This document shows, one piece after another, positions 22,127 through 32,863 of a stretch of 64,000 nt of DNA; position 1 is the stretch's first letter; each line of letters begins with the position of its first letter. Under the pieces are notes generated by a model. That model saw only the letters and a list, made by a program, of their open reading frames with translations, ran no database searches and was not told the origin of the DNA. This DNA comes from Toxoplasma gondii ME49 (Eukaryota; Apicomplexa; Conoidasida; Eucoccidiorida; Sarcocystidae), in the NCBI RefSeq assembly GCF_000006565.2, contig NC_031478.1:1285874-1349873 (forward strand). The letters are read 5' to 3'. A program made the position numbers and the translations under genes.

Positions 22127-24943
22127 TCACAGCTCTTCTCTGTTCTTGTGCTCCTCCTCTACCTTCTCTTCCTTCTTCTCCTCATTCTTCTCTTCCTCCT
22201 TCTTCTCCTCATTCTTCTCTTCCTGTTTCTTCTCCTCAGTCTTCTCTTCCTGTTTCTGTTCTCCTGGCTCCTTTCCTTCCCCAGGGGAGGTCGTTGTCGT
22301 GGTTGTCGGTCTGGGGATGTTTTCGAGGGCCTTGACAGCTGCGCCAAGTTCTTTTACTTTCGCGAGAACTTCTGCCTTCGTGAAAACAGGGTCCTCCGTG
22401 TCAAGTTTGCTTTGTTGACTCGCGAGTTTTTCTCTCCACCAGGCGTCGACGTCTTGGCCGAACGCGCGGACGCTCGCGAGCTTCTCCTCTGATACCCACG
22501 GCCTCTTTGTGGCGATCTGCTCGAGCCGCGAGACGAGGTCGACCAGCGCCTTCTCCATCTTCTCAATCGCCTTCGGGCGAGCTTCCAACTCCTCCGCGCG
22601 TTTCTTCATCGGCTCCACGACGCTTTCGAGCGCCACGAGCTTCTTCTTCACCGCCTCGATGCCTTCAGCCTTCGCGCTGTCGTAGATCCACTCTTCGTCC
22701 GCCTCCAGCTGCTTCCTCAGTTCCTCCCGAGTCTCAGGGAGACTCACGCGCTCCACGGTCTCCTCAGCGAGAAGGCCCCTCGCCGCGTAGATCGAAGCCT
22801 CGAGGCGATTCATCGCCTCAGCCAGTTTGTGCACCCGCAAGTCTGCAGCCTCCATCTCCTGCAGCTGCTTCCTCAGCGCGTTGCGCTCTTCGGACGTCAG
22901 AGGCAGAGGCAGCGTCTGCGTCTCCTCAACTGCGAGCGCGTCAGAGACCTGCTTGGTGAGGCGTTTGAACTTGGCTGCCGGCGCCGGAGTTGTGGTGCTC
23001 GTCTCTTCACCCTCCGACTCTTTTGTGGTCGTCGCCTTGGTTGTCGTCGACGGCAGAGGGACGTACACGAAGTAGTCCTGGGTCAAGTACGCTCGGTCGA
23101 ACGACAAGACACCTGCGCCGTCGACTTTGAAGACGAGGTTGGCCTTTGGCAGACGCCTCTCTGGCGTCTCGCTTTCGACTTCTCCGTTCTTCTCCGTCTT
23201 CGACTCGGCCTCAGCCTTCTTCTGCGCCTCCTCCTCGAGCTTCTTCGCAGCCTCCGCGACGCCCGTGACCGCGAGTTTCAAAAGCGACGCGTCGTCTTCG
23301 AAGAGTTCGACCTGGAAGTCCTGCGTCGTCCGCAGACTCACCGTTCTGCTCCCCTGCGCAAACCGCGCATGACGGCCCACCAACACTTTGGTCTTCTTTA
23401 CGCGGTCCCCCCGCCTCACTCCGGCGTCGGGGTCGTCTTCCTCGGCGACTGCGTCGATCTTCACCAAGTACTCGTAGGGCGTGATGTCTTGCAGGAGCAG
23501 CTGCTTTACGCGGAAGGTCGCGGTGCTGTTTGCGGCGATGAAAGCAGCTCCTGTCGCCATCGCTTCGTCGCCGTTCAAGTGCGTTCCGACGTCCTTCGCC
23601 CCCATCAGAGCGCCGAGTTCCTGTTGAACTCGCGGCACACGGCTGGCGCCGCCGAGAAGCTCGACTTGGTCGACGTCGTTCAGGTCCAGACCTGCGTGAC
23701 TCAGCGTCGCGTCCAGCGACGCCTTCAGCTTCGCGAGCATCCCCTTTTCCTCGAGCAGCGCCTCCAGGTGCATGCGCTCGAAAGGCTCGTGAAAGTCCAC
23801 GTCGTTGTGGAGACCTTCGACGCGGAACTGCGTCTGCTTGTTCGCACTCAGGACATGTTTGGCCATCACGGCTTGCTTCACCAGCTTCTTCAGCGCCCGC
23901 GGAACGCCCAGGAGGCTCTTCCCGGCGCCGTGGCGCCTCTCGAAGGCCCCGCGCATCTTCTCCGCAATGGCCAAGTCCACATGGTGGCCGCCCGCGCCAG
24001 ACATGCTCTCGCAGGCAAGCAACTGAACCTGGAGAACCTCCTTCTTAGAGGGCAGCTGCACTGGCGCGAAGCGGACGACGCCGACGTCGATCGTCGAACT
24101 GCCGACGTCGTAAAAGAGCTTCGTCGCCGTCGTGTTTGTCGGCAAATCCAGTGCATGCTGGACCGCGGCCGTCACCGAGTGATGGTGGAAAGCCACTGCA
24201 TGCATGCCCGCGATCTCGACCGCGTCGCGGAGCGCCTGTCTCTGCCGCTGGGTGTATCTGCATGGTACAGAAATGACGCACCCGAGCGTCTTCTCGTTAT
24301 CGACCCCCGCGGCCTGTGTAGCCAGTTTCTTGACGAAGGCCAGCATGCTGGCCGTCAGCAACTCAGCAGGCAGGTACACTCCGTCTTTCGCGAGGACTGC
24401 GACGCTGTGGCGACGCCTGTCCATGAACAACCGATACGGATAGTAGTCATGAGGGTAGCCGCTGGGCAGCAGTTTCTCCTTGAGTGCCAGCGGGAGAAAG
24501 GCAGAGTCGGGGTCTGCGGTGACGTCGACGAGACCGAAGTCCGTTGCGTTCACCCCCAGAAGAAGATTCGGATGAAGGAAGACGCGGTCCGGCTTCTTCG
24601 CCGCCTGAGCTGCGCCTTCGTCTCCCAGTTCGCGCTTCTCCTCATCTGCGAAAGAGACTGCGTTGTTCGTCTTTCGCTTGCTCGCTGGGTTCAGCAGAAT
24701 TTCAATTGGACGGCCGGCTGCCACCAGAGCTACCTTGACGAACTCGGAGCCGAGGTCGAGGCCCACCACCTGTGCCTTGGCTCCCAGCGGCGAGAAGAGA
24801 GAGACGGAGAGGAAACAGAACGCGAAGAAGAAACAGCCGAGGCGCGACGAGTGTGACAAAGAACGAACAGAAGAACCTGACGGAGACACACGACGGTGGC
24901 CTCCAACACAGGGGCTCACGCCCTCGAAGGCCGGCAACGCCAT
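22127..24943 (-). CDS. GRP170/HYOU1-like ER HSP70-family chaperone
   Basis: A single exon of 938 residues. A hydrophobic stretch at residues 36-57 (ending about AKAQ) looks like an ER signal or signal anchor. The nucleotide-binding domain follows: phosphate-1 motif GLDLGSEFVKVAL (61-73), a divergent phosphate-2 motif YDVGSSTIDVGVV (278-290) and an adenosine motif VELLGGASRVPRV (427-439). The linker QLLLQDITPYEYLV (481-494) leads to the substrate-binding part and a long charged helical lid. The tail is Lys/Glu-rich and ends in NREEL, resembling an ER retrieval signal. HSP110/GRP170 proteins act as nucleotide exchange factors for BiP and as holdases in the ER lumen. Length and divergent NBD motifs fit GRP170 better than BiP. 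The start is the first ATG and lies just upstream of the signal segment. Confidence 0.92.
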   Translation of the reverse strand: MALPAFEGVSPCVGGHRRVSPSGSSVRSLSHSSRLGCFFFAFCFLSVSLFSPLGAKAQVVGLDLGSEFVKVALVAAGRPIEILLNPASKRKTNNAVSFADEEKRELGDEGAAQAAKKPDRVFLHPNLLLGVNATDFGLVDVTADPDSAFLPLALKEKLLPSGYPHDYYPYRLFMDRRRHSVAVLAKDGVYLPAELLTASMLAFVKKLATQAAGVDNEKTLGCVISVPCRYTQRQRQALRDAVEIAGMHAVAFHHHSVTAAVQHALDLPTNTTATKLFYDVGSSTIDVGVVRFAPVQLPSKKEVLQVQLLACESMSGAGGHHVDLAIAEKMRGAFERRHGAGKSLLGVPRALKKLVKQAVMAKHVLSANKQTQFRVEGLHNDVDFHEPFERMHLEALLEEKGMLAKLKASLDATLSHAGLDLNDVDQVELLGGASRVPRVQQELGALMGAKDVGTHLNGDEAMATGAAFIAANSTATFRVKQLLLQDITPYEYLVKIDAVAEEDDPDAGVRRGDRVKKTKVLVGRHARFAQGSRTVSLRTTQDFQVELFEDDASLLKLAVTGVAEAAKKLEEEAQKKAEAESKTEKNGEVESETPERRLPKANLVFKVDGAGVLSFDRAYLTQDYFVYVPLPSTTTKATTTKESEGEETSTTTPAPAAKFKRLTKQVSDALAVEETQTLPLPLTSEERNALRKQLQEMEAADLRVHKLAEAMNRLEASIYAARGLLAEETVERVSLPETREELRKQLEADEEWIYDSAKAEGIEAVKKKLVALESVVEPMKKRAEELEARPKAIEKMEKALVDLVSRLEQIATKRPWVSEEKLASVRAFGQDVDAWWREKLASQQSKLDTEDPVFTKAEVLAKVKELGAAVKALENIPRPTTTTTTSPGEGKEPGEQKQEEKTEEKKQEEKNEEKKEEEKNEEKKEEKVEEEHKNREEL
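22144..22260 (-). repeat. Lys/Glu-rich tail repeats of GRP170-like gene
   Basis: Imperfect GAAGAGAAGAA-type repeats on the minus strand encode EEKKQEEK/NEEKKEEE units just before the C-terminal NREEL. On the plus strand they appear as CTT/CTC repeats. Confidence 0.85.
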
Positions 24944-27900
24944 CGCAGGTGGAACGAAAAAGAAAAGTGACCTAAAAACAGAGACAGGACCCGCAAGAGA
25001 AAAACAGTCTTCACAGGCGAGAAGTTGTGCGCAGTCATCAAAAAAAGTCAGACTTCACGAGGGATGCCTAGAAATCCACATTTTTGTGAAGATTTCTTTC
25101 TGCGGATGCACACTGGATGACGTGAACCGAGGAGGAGACTCTCCATAGTCAGATGAAGATGTACAGATATTGCATGTGCATCGGAAGGTAAAGACGTAAT
25201 CTCTCTAACGGCGGTGAGATGCATAACGGCCTCCAGTGGAAAAAAAAAGTCTTGTCCTGTGAGAAAGTGTACCGCCAGTCCTTAAAGTTGGCGGGGGAAA
25301 TGGTCGACGCTAATGCATGTGTTAGGCATAGCGATATATATATATATTTATATGTATATATTTATATGTATATATTTATATATATATATATATATATTTA
25401 TATGTATATATTTATATCTGTGGTAAAAAGCACGTGTGTACGCGTCTCCACATTTACAGGGATCTGCATGCATATAGAACAGCGGTGCTGGGACGGAAGA
25501 AGCCAAAAATGGCGCAAAGGTGAAGCGCAGATTCCAGTGGAGAGAGCCAGTGAGACAGCAGGGGTGTTGTCGCTCCGACAGGATTCAGATGCACACAGAT
25601 GATGCAACAACAAGGCGTCGCTGCAGGAAAAGAGTCACGGTGGAAAAAAAAGTAGAGGGAAGGACCTTCTCACAGTGTGGACTGCAACACTGCAAGAGAT
25701 ACGCCTGCCCCGTGGAAAGGAAACGCAGGTCTACACACCCACACTGACAGACCTCTGCGTTGAAAGCTACATCTGATAGGCATGCACCCCCGGTTGCCGG
25801 TTCTGCATCAACTGTTGCTCGAAGTGGAAGGCAGCAGTTCTTCGGCCAAGTGACCGGAACAGAAGCAAAGTCAAGAAACAGAGAGTCTCCACCGTCCCCT
25901 TCACTGGATGCAAAGCCTACCTCACCGCTGGTGGCACGCTTATGAAATACACACACAGGCTGTTCTCGGAGGCAGCATGCTGCCGACGAACAACGCAGTA
26001 ACTTCGCACGTCATAAACGGCATCGATGAACGCAGGCACCGGTTATTTCTCACGAGCCAGTGCATTCCAACGAGAGATTCACGAAAAATTGGGAACGACC
26101 GCGACTTTCTTCGTGGATCCTCCCCCGAGAGGGTCGGAGGTGCACACCATGCACGGCAGGCGTCGGTTCGAAAAGGAAGATGTTCAGGTCCCAAAGCGGG
26201 CACCTGAGTCGTCTTCCCTGAAAACTGCGCTGAAAACAGACGCCTTTCTCTCTGCGAGAATCCCCGTTTCCCCCCGTTTCTTTGCCTACTTGACAGTTTT
26301 AAGGTCCGAACAGAAGACGGCACGCGCGCCCGTCCTCCACGACGTCTGTGTCCACCTTGCGGCGCCTCGAGAAAAAGTGCAAATTGGAAGCCAGGGCGCA
26401 AGTTCGCGGACGCGCCGCTGGTGACGCAGAGAAACGGAAAAGGCGTCCGTTCCTGTAGATTCTGGCAACTCAGGAAAAGAGGATATCCGCCACGGCGTAG
26501 CGCAGCCGGAAAGGACCCAGACCGGAGGAGGCGGCAGGAGGCGACGACGCCCGCCTCTCACTCTTGGCTGTCGGCGTAAAGAAGACTGGCAGTCGAGGAG
26601 AAACGCCGCGAGCGGTCACAGTTTGCCAGGCGCGTCAAAAAGTGCACAAGTTGGTTTTGTCTGCGCATTTTACCCGCTTCTTTTCTCTCGGTGGATTACG
26701 GGAAATGCACGAGACAGAGCGGGAAAGGAAGGCGGGAGAAAGTGCGAAACAGCGAAAGACAAACGGTGGAGACAGCGCCGGATCGCAGCAGAACGAAGCA
26801 GCTCTGGGATGCGGAGAAGGGGGAAGGAAAAAAGCAGAGGGAGAACTGAGAAAAGAGTCCGTCTTTAGCGGAGCTTTTTGACTAGACGTCGTAAAGAAAG
26901 CGCAGTTGAAAAGGCAGTGCGTCTCTTTCTCCGGAGGGCACTTCCGCGCCTCCGCAGCCGCAAGACACAAACTCCCACGGGAAAAGTGCAGAAAACCAGT
27001 ACAAGGTAAATCAGCGAAAGCAGTGGCGCGAGGCCTGTAATCCTGCCTGACCGTAGTATATGCAAAGCAGGAATGTTCAGAAGACGATAAAACAGACGAA
27101 AGTACGCTGCAGAGTACACAGGGTTTGTGTACCCTGTTGCGGTTGATTTCTTTCTGAAAACCCCGCGAAGGCACAGTTGCTCTGTGGTGTGACAGAGATT
27201 GCAGTATTTCGGTATCGAAGGTGCGACAAATCGAGTGTACACGGGTCCAAAGTCGAGAAATCGGAAAGGCATCACTCCTGTGTTTCACCATCTCTGCAGA
27301 CACTATTTTGCCAATCCCGAGCCCCGCTCTTTTCTGTTGAGTGCAGTGTCTTCTCCTGTTCGGGGATCTGCAAGCTAAAGCGAGAAACCGCCACAGAACA
27401 CCATCCGCAACAATCTTCTTCACGAACCGAGTGGGAAGCAGCAGTCCTGGTGAGAAGTGCCAAGCCTTCACACCTGAACAAGCAATGGGCCAGGAAGTTC
27501 GCGTCTAAAAAAATATGGCTGAGTCCTCTGAATCTTTCCGTGTGAAGAGAGCTTCTTCACCTTGTGAGAGTATTACGATTCCGTTTTCTGGAAGCTGCAT
27601 GGTGTGTCACATCTTTAGATCTTAGACTCGGAAGCGCGGATTCAACTGCAGAAACAAAGCCGACGGTGAGCAAATCCGTTGACCGATCTGATCGACACGG
27701 GCATGTGCAGTTGAAGTGTCGACATTTCTGTGCCTGTGAAGGCTTCTTGGTTCTGCCTCAGAAATTCTCATTTGTAGGGAAGATGCGTTCTCGGTAGACT
27801 CCTCTCCCACATGTAACATATGTCCTCACTCTCGAGATGGTGCATTCCATGGGGGGAAAAGCCTCCTAGGCTGCACCGAGAAAGCGAGAAGCACAAATTT

Positions 27901-30181
27901 CTCAGAGATTTCCCTTCGCACCCTCGCTCTCCGGTTATATTGGAAGAGAGAAATCTACAGAGAGGCACAGGGTGTTTCCGGAGTCCCCCGGTACTTCGTT
28001 GTTCAATCTAAATGATCAGAATACCGGTTCCGTCACGTGTTATGCGAGTTTTGTAAACTGGGATGCATCCTAAGCAAATACGCGACCTTTTCCTTTTTCC
28101 CATCAGGATTCTCCTTCTTCTTCCACAGCTAAGTTGTGAAAGACTCCTCTCCGGCAACCACGGGTATGTGCAGCTTCAACGATTTAGATGATATCCATTC
28201 AGCAAGGGGGGCACCGCTTAAAGTGAGACTCGCTTACCGTTGTGAGTGCTCCTGAAACGATAGACTGGTAAACATTTGAAAATGTCCCTGAGAAAGTAAA
28301 TATGCCCGGCTACACTTTTCGTCCTAGAAGTGAAGGAAAGACGACACATGATTTATCCTAGATCTGACGTGTCTCCCAATTTCGCTAGCAGGTTTACACT
28401 CACCTAGAAAGGCTTTGTCCTTTGTTCCAGCGCTCATCCACAACCGCCAGCCTTGTACGTGAACATAATGTCAGAAAACTTGGAGACGTGACACGCAGTT
28501 TCCTGGGATAACCGCTGATGTTTCTTCACCTTTCTGTTCAACTCGGTCAGCTGACTAGCATTTACAATTATCATAAATCCAGAACTGTATACCTCAAATC
28601 GAATAAACGCATGAGCTCCTTACACCCCGTTCCTCACACGGAATCCTTCGGTCCAATTCTTTTATCGCAGCAAAAATAGAACTTTAGCGTGAGTCTGGAC
28701 TCCAAAAAGTAGCGCTACAGCAGAGGTTAGCGCGCGGCGGCGGCATGGATTTCCACCACTTCGACCTGTGTTTTTGTCTGCTGCTCAAAGCTTGCACCGC
28801 CGTATTTCTCTCTTCTCCCCTTCTCGTGTTCACAGCTCTACAAACCGTGCGCGGAAGTCACCGACTCCACAATCGGAAACTTTGACCTGTTCAAAGGCTT
28901 CACGTTGAGAAACCGCCTACCGTTTTCCCCTTCTAAAACATACCGTTTGGTGCAGTCCATCAGTTCCCTCACGAAAAACGAAGTGTTTTCGTCCTCACAG
29001 GATCGGAATGCGTAGAGGTGCAGCGGCTAACCGCACCGTCCAAACCTCGGAAGAACATTCTTTGTAAAGTGAAAAAGAAAAGCAGACACCAGCACACTGT
29101 GATGCAGCCTGTCCCGCCCTGCAAAACGGCAAGCCCCCGAAAAAGAATCCTCAGGGCAGCGTGTGGAGTTGCCTGATCAGTGTGAAGGCTTTCAGCGATC
29201 GAGAGGTTGCGAAACTGCGAGAGACTTCGCTGCCACGAGCAGATTTTATCTCTTCCTTTTTTTTGGAATTGCGTGCATGCAACCATTGCTGTCTCTTGGT
29301 TTTTGCCCACCGGGTTGGGGCTTGCTGGATGCCGTCACTGTGCCTGGGCAGGAAGGGAGAAAAAACTCTCTGAACATTTCATCGCTTCTTGTCGCTCTTG
29401 TCGCGTCTCTGCGCTGGCATTTTCTGTGGGATTTTCGGCCTTTCTTTCGGGAGAAGGATGAACAGCTTTTATCTTGGTTAGCTGTTTCCTACAGAAGCGC
29501 GAACCAGCTCGTCTCCCCTGGGATCAAGCCAGTGCTATCGAGTCCCTCCCGAAATAGTCTTTTCTCCCGTCTGCGTTAAGTTGGCAAACCCCCGCTTTTG
29601 TGCGATGAATTGTCTCGAACACGTGGAAGCATGAATTGACTGAATATCTAGCGGAGAAAGGAGCAAAGTTCTCTTTCTCGGGCGCCGTGCAATCGTTCCA
29701 TCGTCTCTCCAACAACTCAGCTGAGTGTGTGAATGGCTGAGTCTTTACCGTTCTTTTTGCTCGTTCCGTTGGCTTCAGGCGCTTTGAGGAAGCAGGCAAT
29801 GCACGCGCGGCCTTCGTTTTTTCGATTTCACGCTTCTGCCAAGAGCTAGGTTTCGCCATCCGAAACTGCCGTACACCTCCCCTCGTGAACGCAAGCTTTG
29901 TACACCAGCATGCTTCATCTCTTGTCCTGTCTCCAAAAGAGAGGTTTGCATGGTTAACAGTCCGTGCGTAGGCAAGAGTAAGGATCAACGCGTGGATTGC
30001 TGTGTATTTCTGTAGCACTGATATTGAGGTCGATCTCCAGAGTTCCGAGAGCACGCTGCGTTGGGGCCTTTGCACGCTGCTTGCGCTTTGCGTTGTTGTT
30101 TGATAACATTTCTTTTTTTGAAAGGTCTCTGTCGACTCATTCGGCAGCAGTCCCTGAAGGACTTCTTTCTTTCTCATTTCC
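24944..30181. other. Long spacer between divergent GRP170 and inhibitor-3 genes
   Basis: This 5.2-kb stretch lies between two divergent genes and should hold both promoters. I see no gene I can support. A compound TA repeat lies at 25,333-25,417. An ATG-initiated plus frame at 26,026-26,424 (132 codons) has plausible codon use but no motif and no visible splice context. Minus-strand frames at 26,635-27,471 are composed of low-complexity Ser/Phe/Cys and look spurious. From about 28,000 to 29,000 the base composition is less GC-rich and stops are frequent in all frames. Confidence 0.5.
25333..25417. repeat. Compound TA repeat (TATATTTATATG units)
   Basis: This is not a simple dinucleotide run. 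It has a recurring 14-base unit (TATATATTTATATG) alternating with pure TA. It lies about 390 bases upstream of the GRP170 start codon. Confidence 0.85.
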
Positions 30182-30583
30182 ATGGCGGCCCGTACCCACA
30201 CAGGGTCGAGGGGCAGCACGACAACCACCGTGCTGCCCACGGCTGTGGTGCATATTGTAGAGAATCCGAGCGGCTTGCTCGGGTCCCCGACTCCGGATAC
30301 GACTGTGACCGTTTCGGAGCGTCGTGTCAGTTGGGATAAGGCTGCAATTGACAACGAAAACATGAACAAGAAGAAGAGTAAAAAGTGCTGCATTTTTCAC
30401 AAGCGGCGAGACTTCGGGGAGTCTTCGAGTGACAGCGATAGCGACAGCTCGTCAGACGCCGAAAGAGCACACGGGACTTGTGGGCAAAAATGCGACAGCG
30501 AACGAGGAATAAACCACTGCAAGCACCACGATCCCAGTAACACACCAGCCGAGAAAGAACCTAAAACCCCGTCTGAGTCGTGA
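30182..30583 (+). CDS. Protein phosphatase 1 inhibitor-3 (PPP1R11/YPI1 family)
   Basis: A single exon of 133 residues starting at an ATG in context TTCCATGG. The core matches inhibitor-3: the RVSW motif (48-51) is an RVxF-type PP1-docking site, followed by [19 protein letters not shown] (54-72) and [12 protein letters not shown] (77-88), equivalent to the family's TVDNEHM...SKCCCIY and FGESS...(acidic) blocks. The C-terminal half is short and contains Cys/His pairs (C100, C104, C113, H115-116), as in family members that bind metal. These small disordered proteins bind and restrain the PP1 catalytic subunit, mostly in the nucleus. The gene is short for this genome and has no visible intron. 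Confidence 0.87.
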   Translation: MAARTHTGSRGSTTTTVLPTAVVHIVENPSGLLGSPTPDTTVTVSERRVSWDKAAIDNENMNKKKSKKCCIFHKRRDFGESSSDSDSDSSSDAERAHGTCGQKCDSERGINHCKHHDPSNTPAEKEPKTPSES

Positions 30584-31950
30584 AAACGAGAACCCACAGC
30601 GAGCTTCCTACAGTGAAAAGGATTTCTTAATATCCATCTCACACATGTCCCCGCAGCGGGCACCGGTATAGGTACGAGCACAATGAAATCCTTTTTGGAC
30701 TGCTTCTCGCTTTTCTGAAGTGCATGCTTCATCAAAATGTCAGCAGCGTTTTTTAGTCGGTCCACAGATCTGCCGACTTGACTTTTTTTCCGACGTGTAC
30801 CTAACGGTCCTCGCCGACAGACGGCCTCTGGGAAACGGTGAACACAGAAGAGCTGCAGGTTCTTACACTTTTTGCCTCGGGTATTGATCCGATCCTTTTT
30901 CTTCTTTGCGTTTCCATGTATCCACGCTTCATGCAACCAGGCGTCTGCGGTGATTTTTGCTGGAGGTTGGGGGCCTGCATCCAAGGTCAGCCCACCCTAG
31001 GACCAAGGTTCGTTTTATGGTGTAGAGAGAAGAGCAAACATGTACAGTTGCAAATGGGTCGAGTTGCGTGTAACGGCTTTCCTGCGCTTTTCGCAAAGGT
31101 GGTGGGTCAGCGAAAGACAACCGTGAACGTTGCTGCGCCCCTGTAGTGACAAGTCGCTTGTGACTTCTTCCTTTAAAAACCGAGCAACGTGCTTTATATT
31201 CTGGTTGAACATCAATCAGAAAGCATCCAAATGTTCGCCTACGCACGAGAGTGCGTGTTTCTGCTTCCCCTGCGTTGCCTCTCTACTGGCACTCCAAATA
31301 ATCACAGATAGACTTGACCGCATCTTTTGCATTTGGTATCGTTCGACATCCTGTTGTCGGCAAGCTGCCCGAACGGAGGTTTACGGACACCCTTCGCTTA
31401 TGGAACTAGCAGTACGTAGTCGTCGGAACATGCGTTAACGAGAACGTCTTCCCTGTTTGCATACGAATACATTGCTGAACCGTGAATGAAGATATAGCTC
31501 TTTCTTGAGGGAGTCATCCAGCGTCCAGACGTTCAGTTACATCAACTGTTAGATCAGTCAAGCAGTGGGAAAATGGTACGTCAATATCGAATATAACGGT
31601 GTGCTCCTGAATGTAATGGTACAAGCTGTAAACAAAGGACTCCCTAACTAGAACTGAGGAGTCAAGTAGGTACAAACCGTACAAGGATTTATTATGTCCA
31701 TCTGTTCATCTAAGTTGATACTCGGTTATATACGTTAGGCGCTATCTTCCCGGCTAAACGTCCCTTTTCTTTGAAACACACTTCCCTTCTCGCCGTTAGT
31801 ATGATCTCAAAGTACAAAGTACCAGAAGCCATGTGATCTATATATAGTATAACAGGAAATTTGACCGAACCTGCGATAGATAAATATATCTTGGATGACT
31901 GTATATTAGCGGCTAAATGTCAGCCAAACATGCGAATTTTAGGTTTTCCA
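30584..31950. other. Spacer downstream of inhibitor-3 gene
   Basis: No gene seen. The first ~850 bases have ordinary nuclear composition. From about 31,440 the sequence turns AT-rich and stop-rich in all frames, running into the mitochondrial-like segment, so part of it may be additional mitochondrial DNA too degraded for me to assign. Confidence 0.45.
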
Positions 31951-31956
31951 TGAAAT

Positions 31957-32212
31957 CTATGTGAAAGAAGAGACTGCTAAGACAGCTGCAAGAGATAGTA
32001 CAAAGTGGAATGGTGCAACAATATAAAATGTATCATGTAGGGCAATATCCATACCTGCACTACCCATAACTACACCTATAGTACCTCCTAGAGTAAATAG
32101 AAAAATAAAACATACGGCGGCCCGTAAATCTATTGTTCGTGTAGTATTATGACTAGCCATATAGGCACCTAACCAATTAAAGAAATGGGTGAAGGACCAT
32201 CCAGGCTGTCAC
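31957..32212 (-). pseudogene. cox1: NUMT: mitochondrial cox1 fragment
   Basis: Read on the minus strand, this segment encodes about 80 residues of cytochrome c oxidase subunit I: THFFNWLGAYMAS, then FIFLFTLGGTIGVVMGSAG, MDIALHDTFYIVAPFHFVLS. These fit the subunit I region around the conserved ALHDTYYVVAHFHFVLS helix, where the ligands of heme a3 and heme a lie. One of the paired histidines (VAHFHF) is Pro here. The piece has no start of its own, covers only a small part of the protein and sits in nuclear-type sequence. It is a nuclear copy of mitochondrial DNA, not a working gene. Such insertions are known to be common in T. gondii. Confidence 0.85.
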
Positions 32213-32559
32213 GATGCTGCAGTATGCTACGTTAAGGGAGTGGACCATGTGCGGCTACACGAAGAGCGAGTTCACGTTCCGATGTGCAATCTTTGAATGG
32301 AAAGCGGACCGTGCTGTTGATGCTTCTTTCGAATCGTTCATTAGCTTGTCTGTCTCAAAGAAACTGCAATGCTTGGCAAGGCTGCATTTTTCGCGAGAAC
32401 ATTCTTCACCACCCATGGCATGAAGTCGTGGAATATCTCATGGAAGTACACCCAACTCGGAGATGTGCTACGACAAGGAGCTCTCGCCTTGCATTCGTCT
32501 CTGAAGAAACGCGCGAACGCATGCAAGAAGCTTACACCGATCCTCCAGTACATCTATGA

Positions 32560-32715
32560 GTCTATAGGTCCAGCATATGGGTTGCGGTTCGTCAACGGTA
32601 TTTAAAAACAGCAGAAACCCACTGCTCAGATCATTAGTATGATCCGTACTATCCTCCAGGGGGTGGTAATCTCTGACACAGGATTATATGTAAGTTTCTT
32701 CTGGGAACGGAGGCA
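32560..32715 (+). pseudogene. Possible second NUMT fragment (coxIII-like?)
   Basis: AT-richer than its surroundings. The plus strand reads IISMIRTILQGVVISDTGLYV then SFFWE without a start codon. This is a hydrophobic segment reminiscent of the middle of cytochrome oxidase subunit III, where a G-F-FWA motif is usual. The match is short, so the assignment is tentative. About 350 bases of nuclear-looking sequence separate it from the cox1 fragment, as if several mitochondrial pieces were inserted or broken up here. Confidence 0.35.
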
Positions 32716-32863
32716 CCAACCGTGCAAGGATTGACTTGCCCCTGAGTATCTATGTTGATCCTCGGGTGGTGGAGTATCCCCTACGAGTTCGACTGCTGAT
32801 GGAGATCGCGACAAGTTTTGTTTTGCGGATCCAAGAGCCTTTACCGCATGTCACTGTGCCCGA

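Noticed and set aside
22829..24856. 675-codon open frame on the plus strand, opposite the GRP170-like gene
   Set aside because: It lies wholly antisense to a well-supported HSP70 frame, has no motif, and is Arg/Leu/Gln-rich as expected from reading GC-biased codons backwards.
26635..27471. 278-codon minus-strand frame in the long spacer
   Set aside because: It is low-complexity Ser/Phe/Cys/Arg sequence without domain, and several alternative frames overlap it. It is not supportable as a gene.
29524..30393. 289-codon minus-strand frame with a hydrophobic start
   Set aside because: It is antisense to the inhibitor-3 coding sequence, whose family motifs are clear. The hydrophobic start is the mirror of the Lys-rich core.
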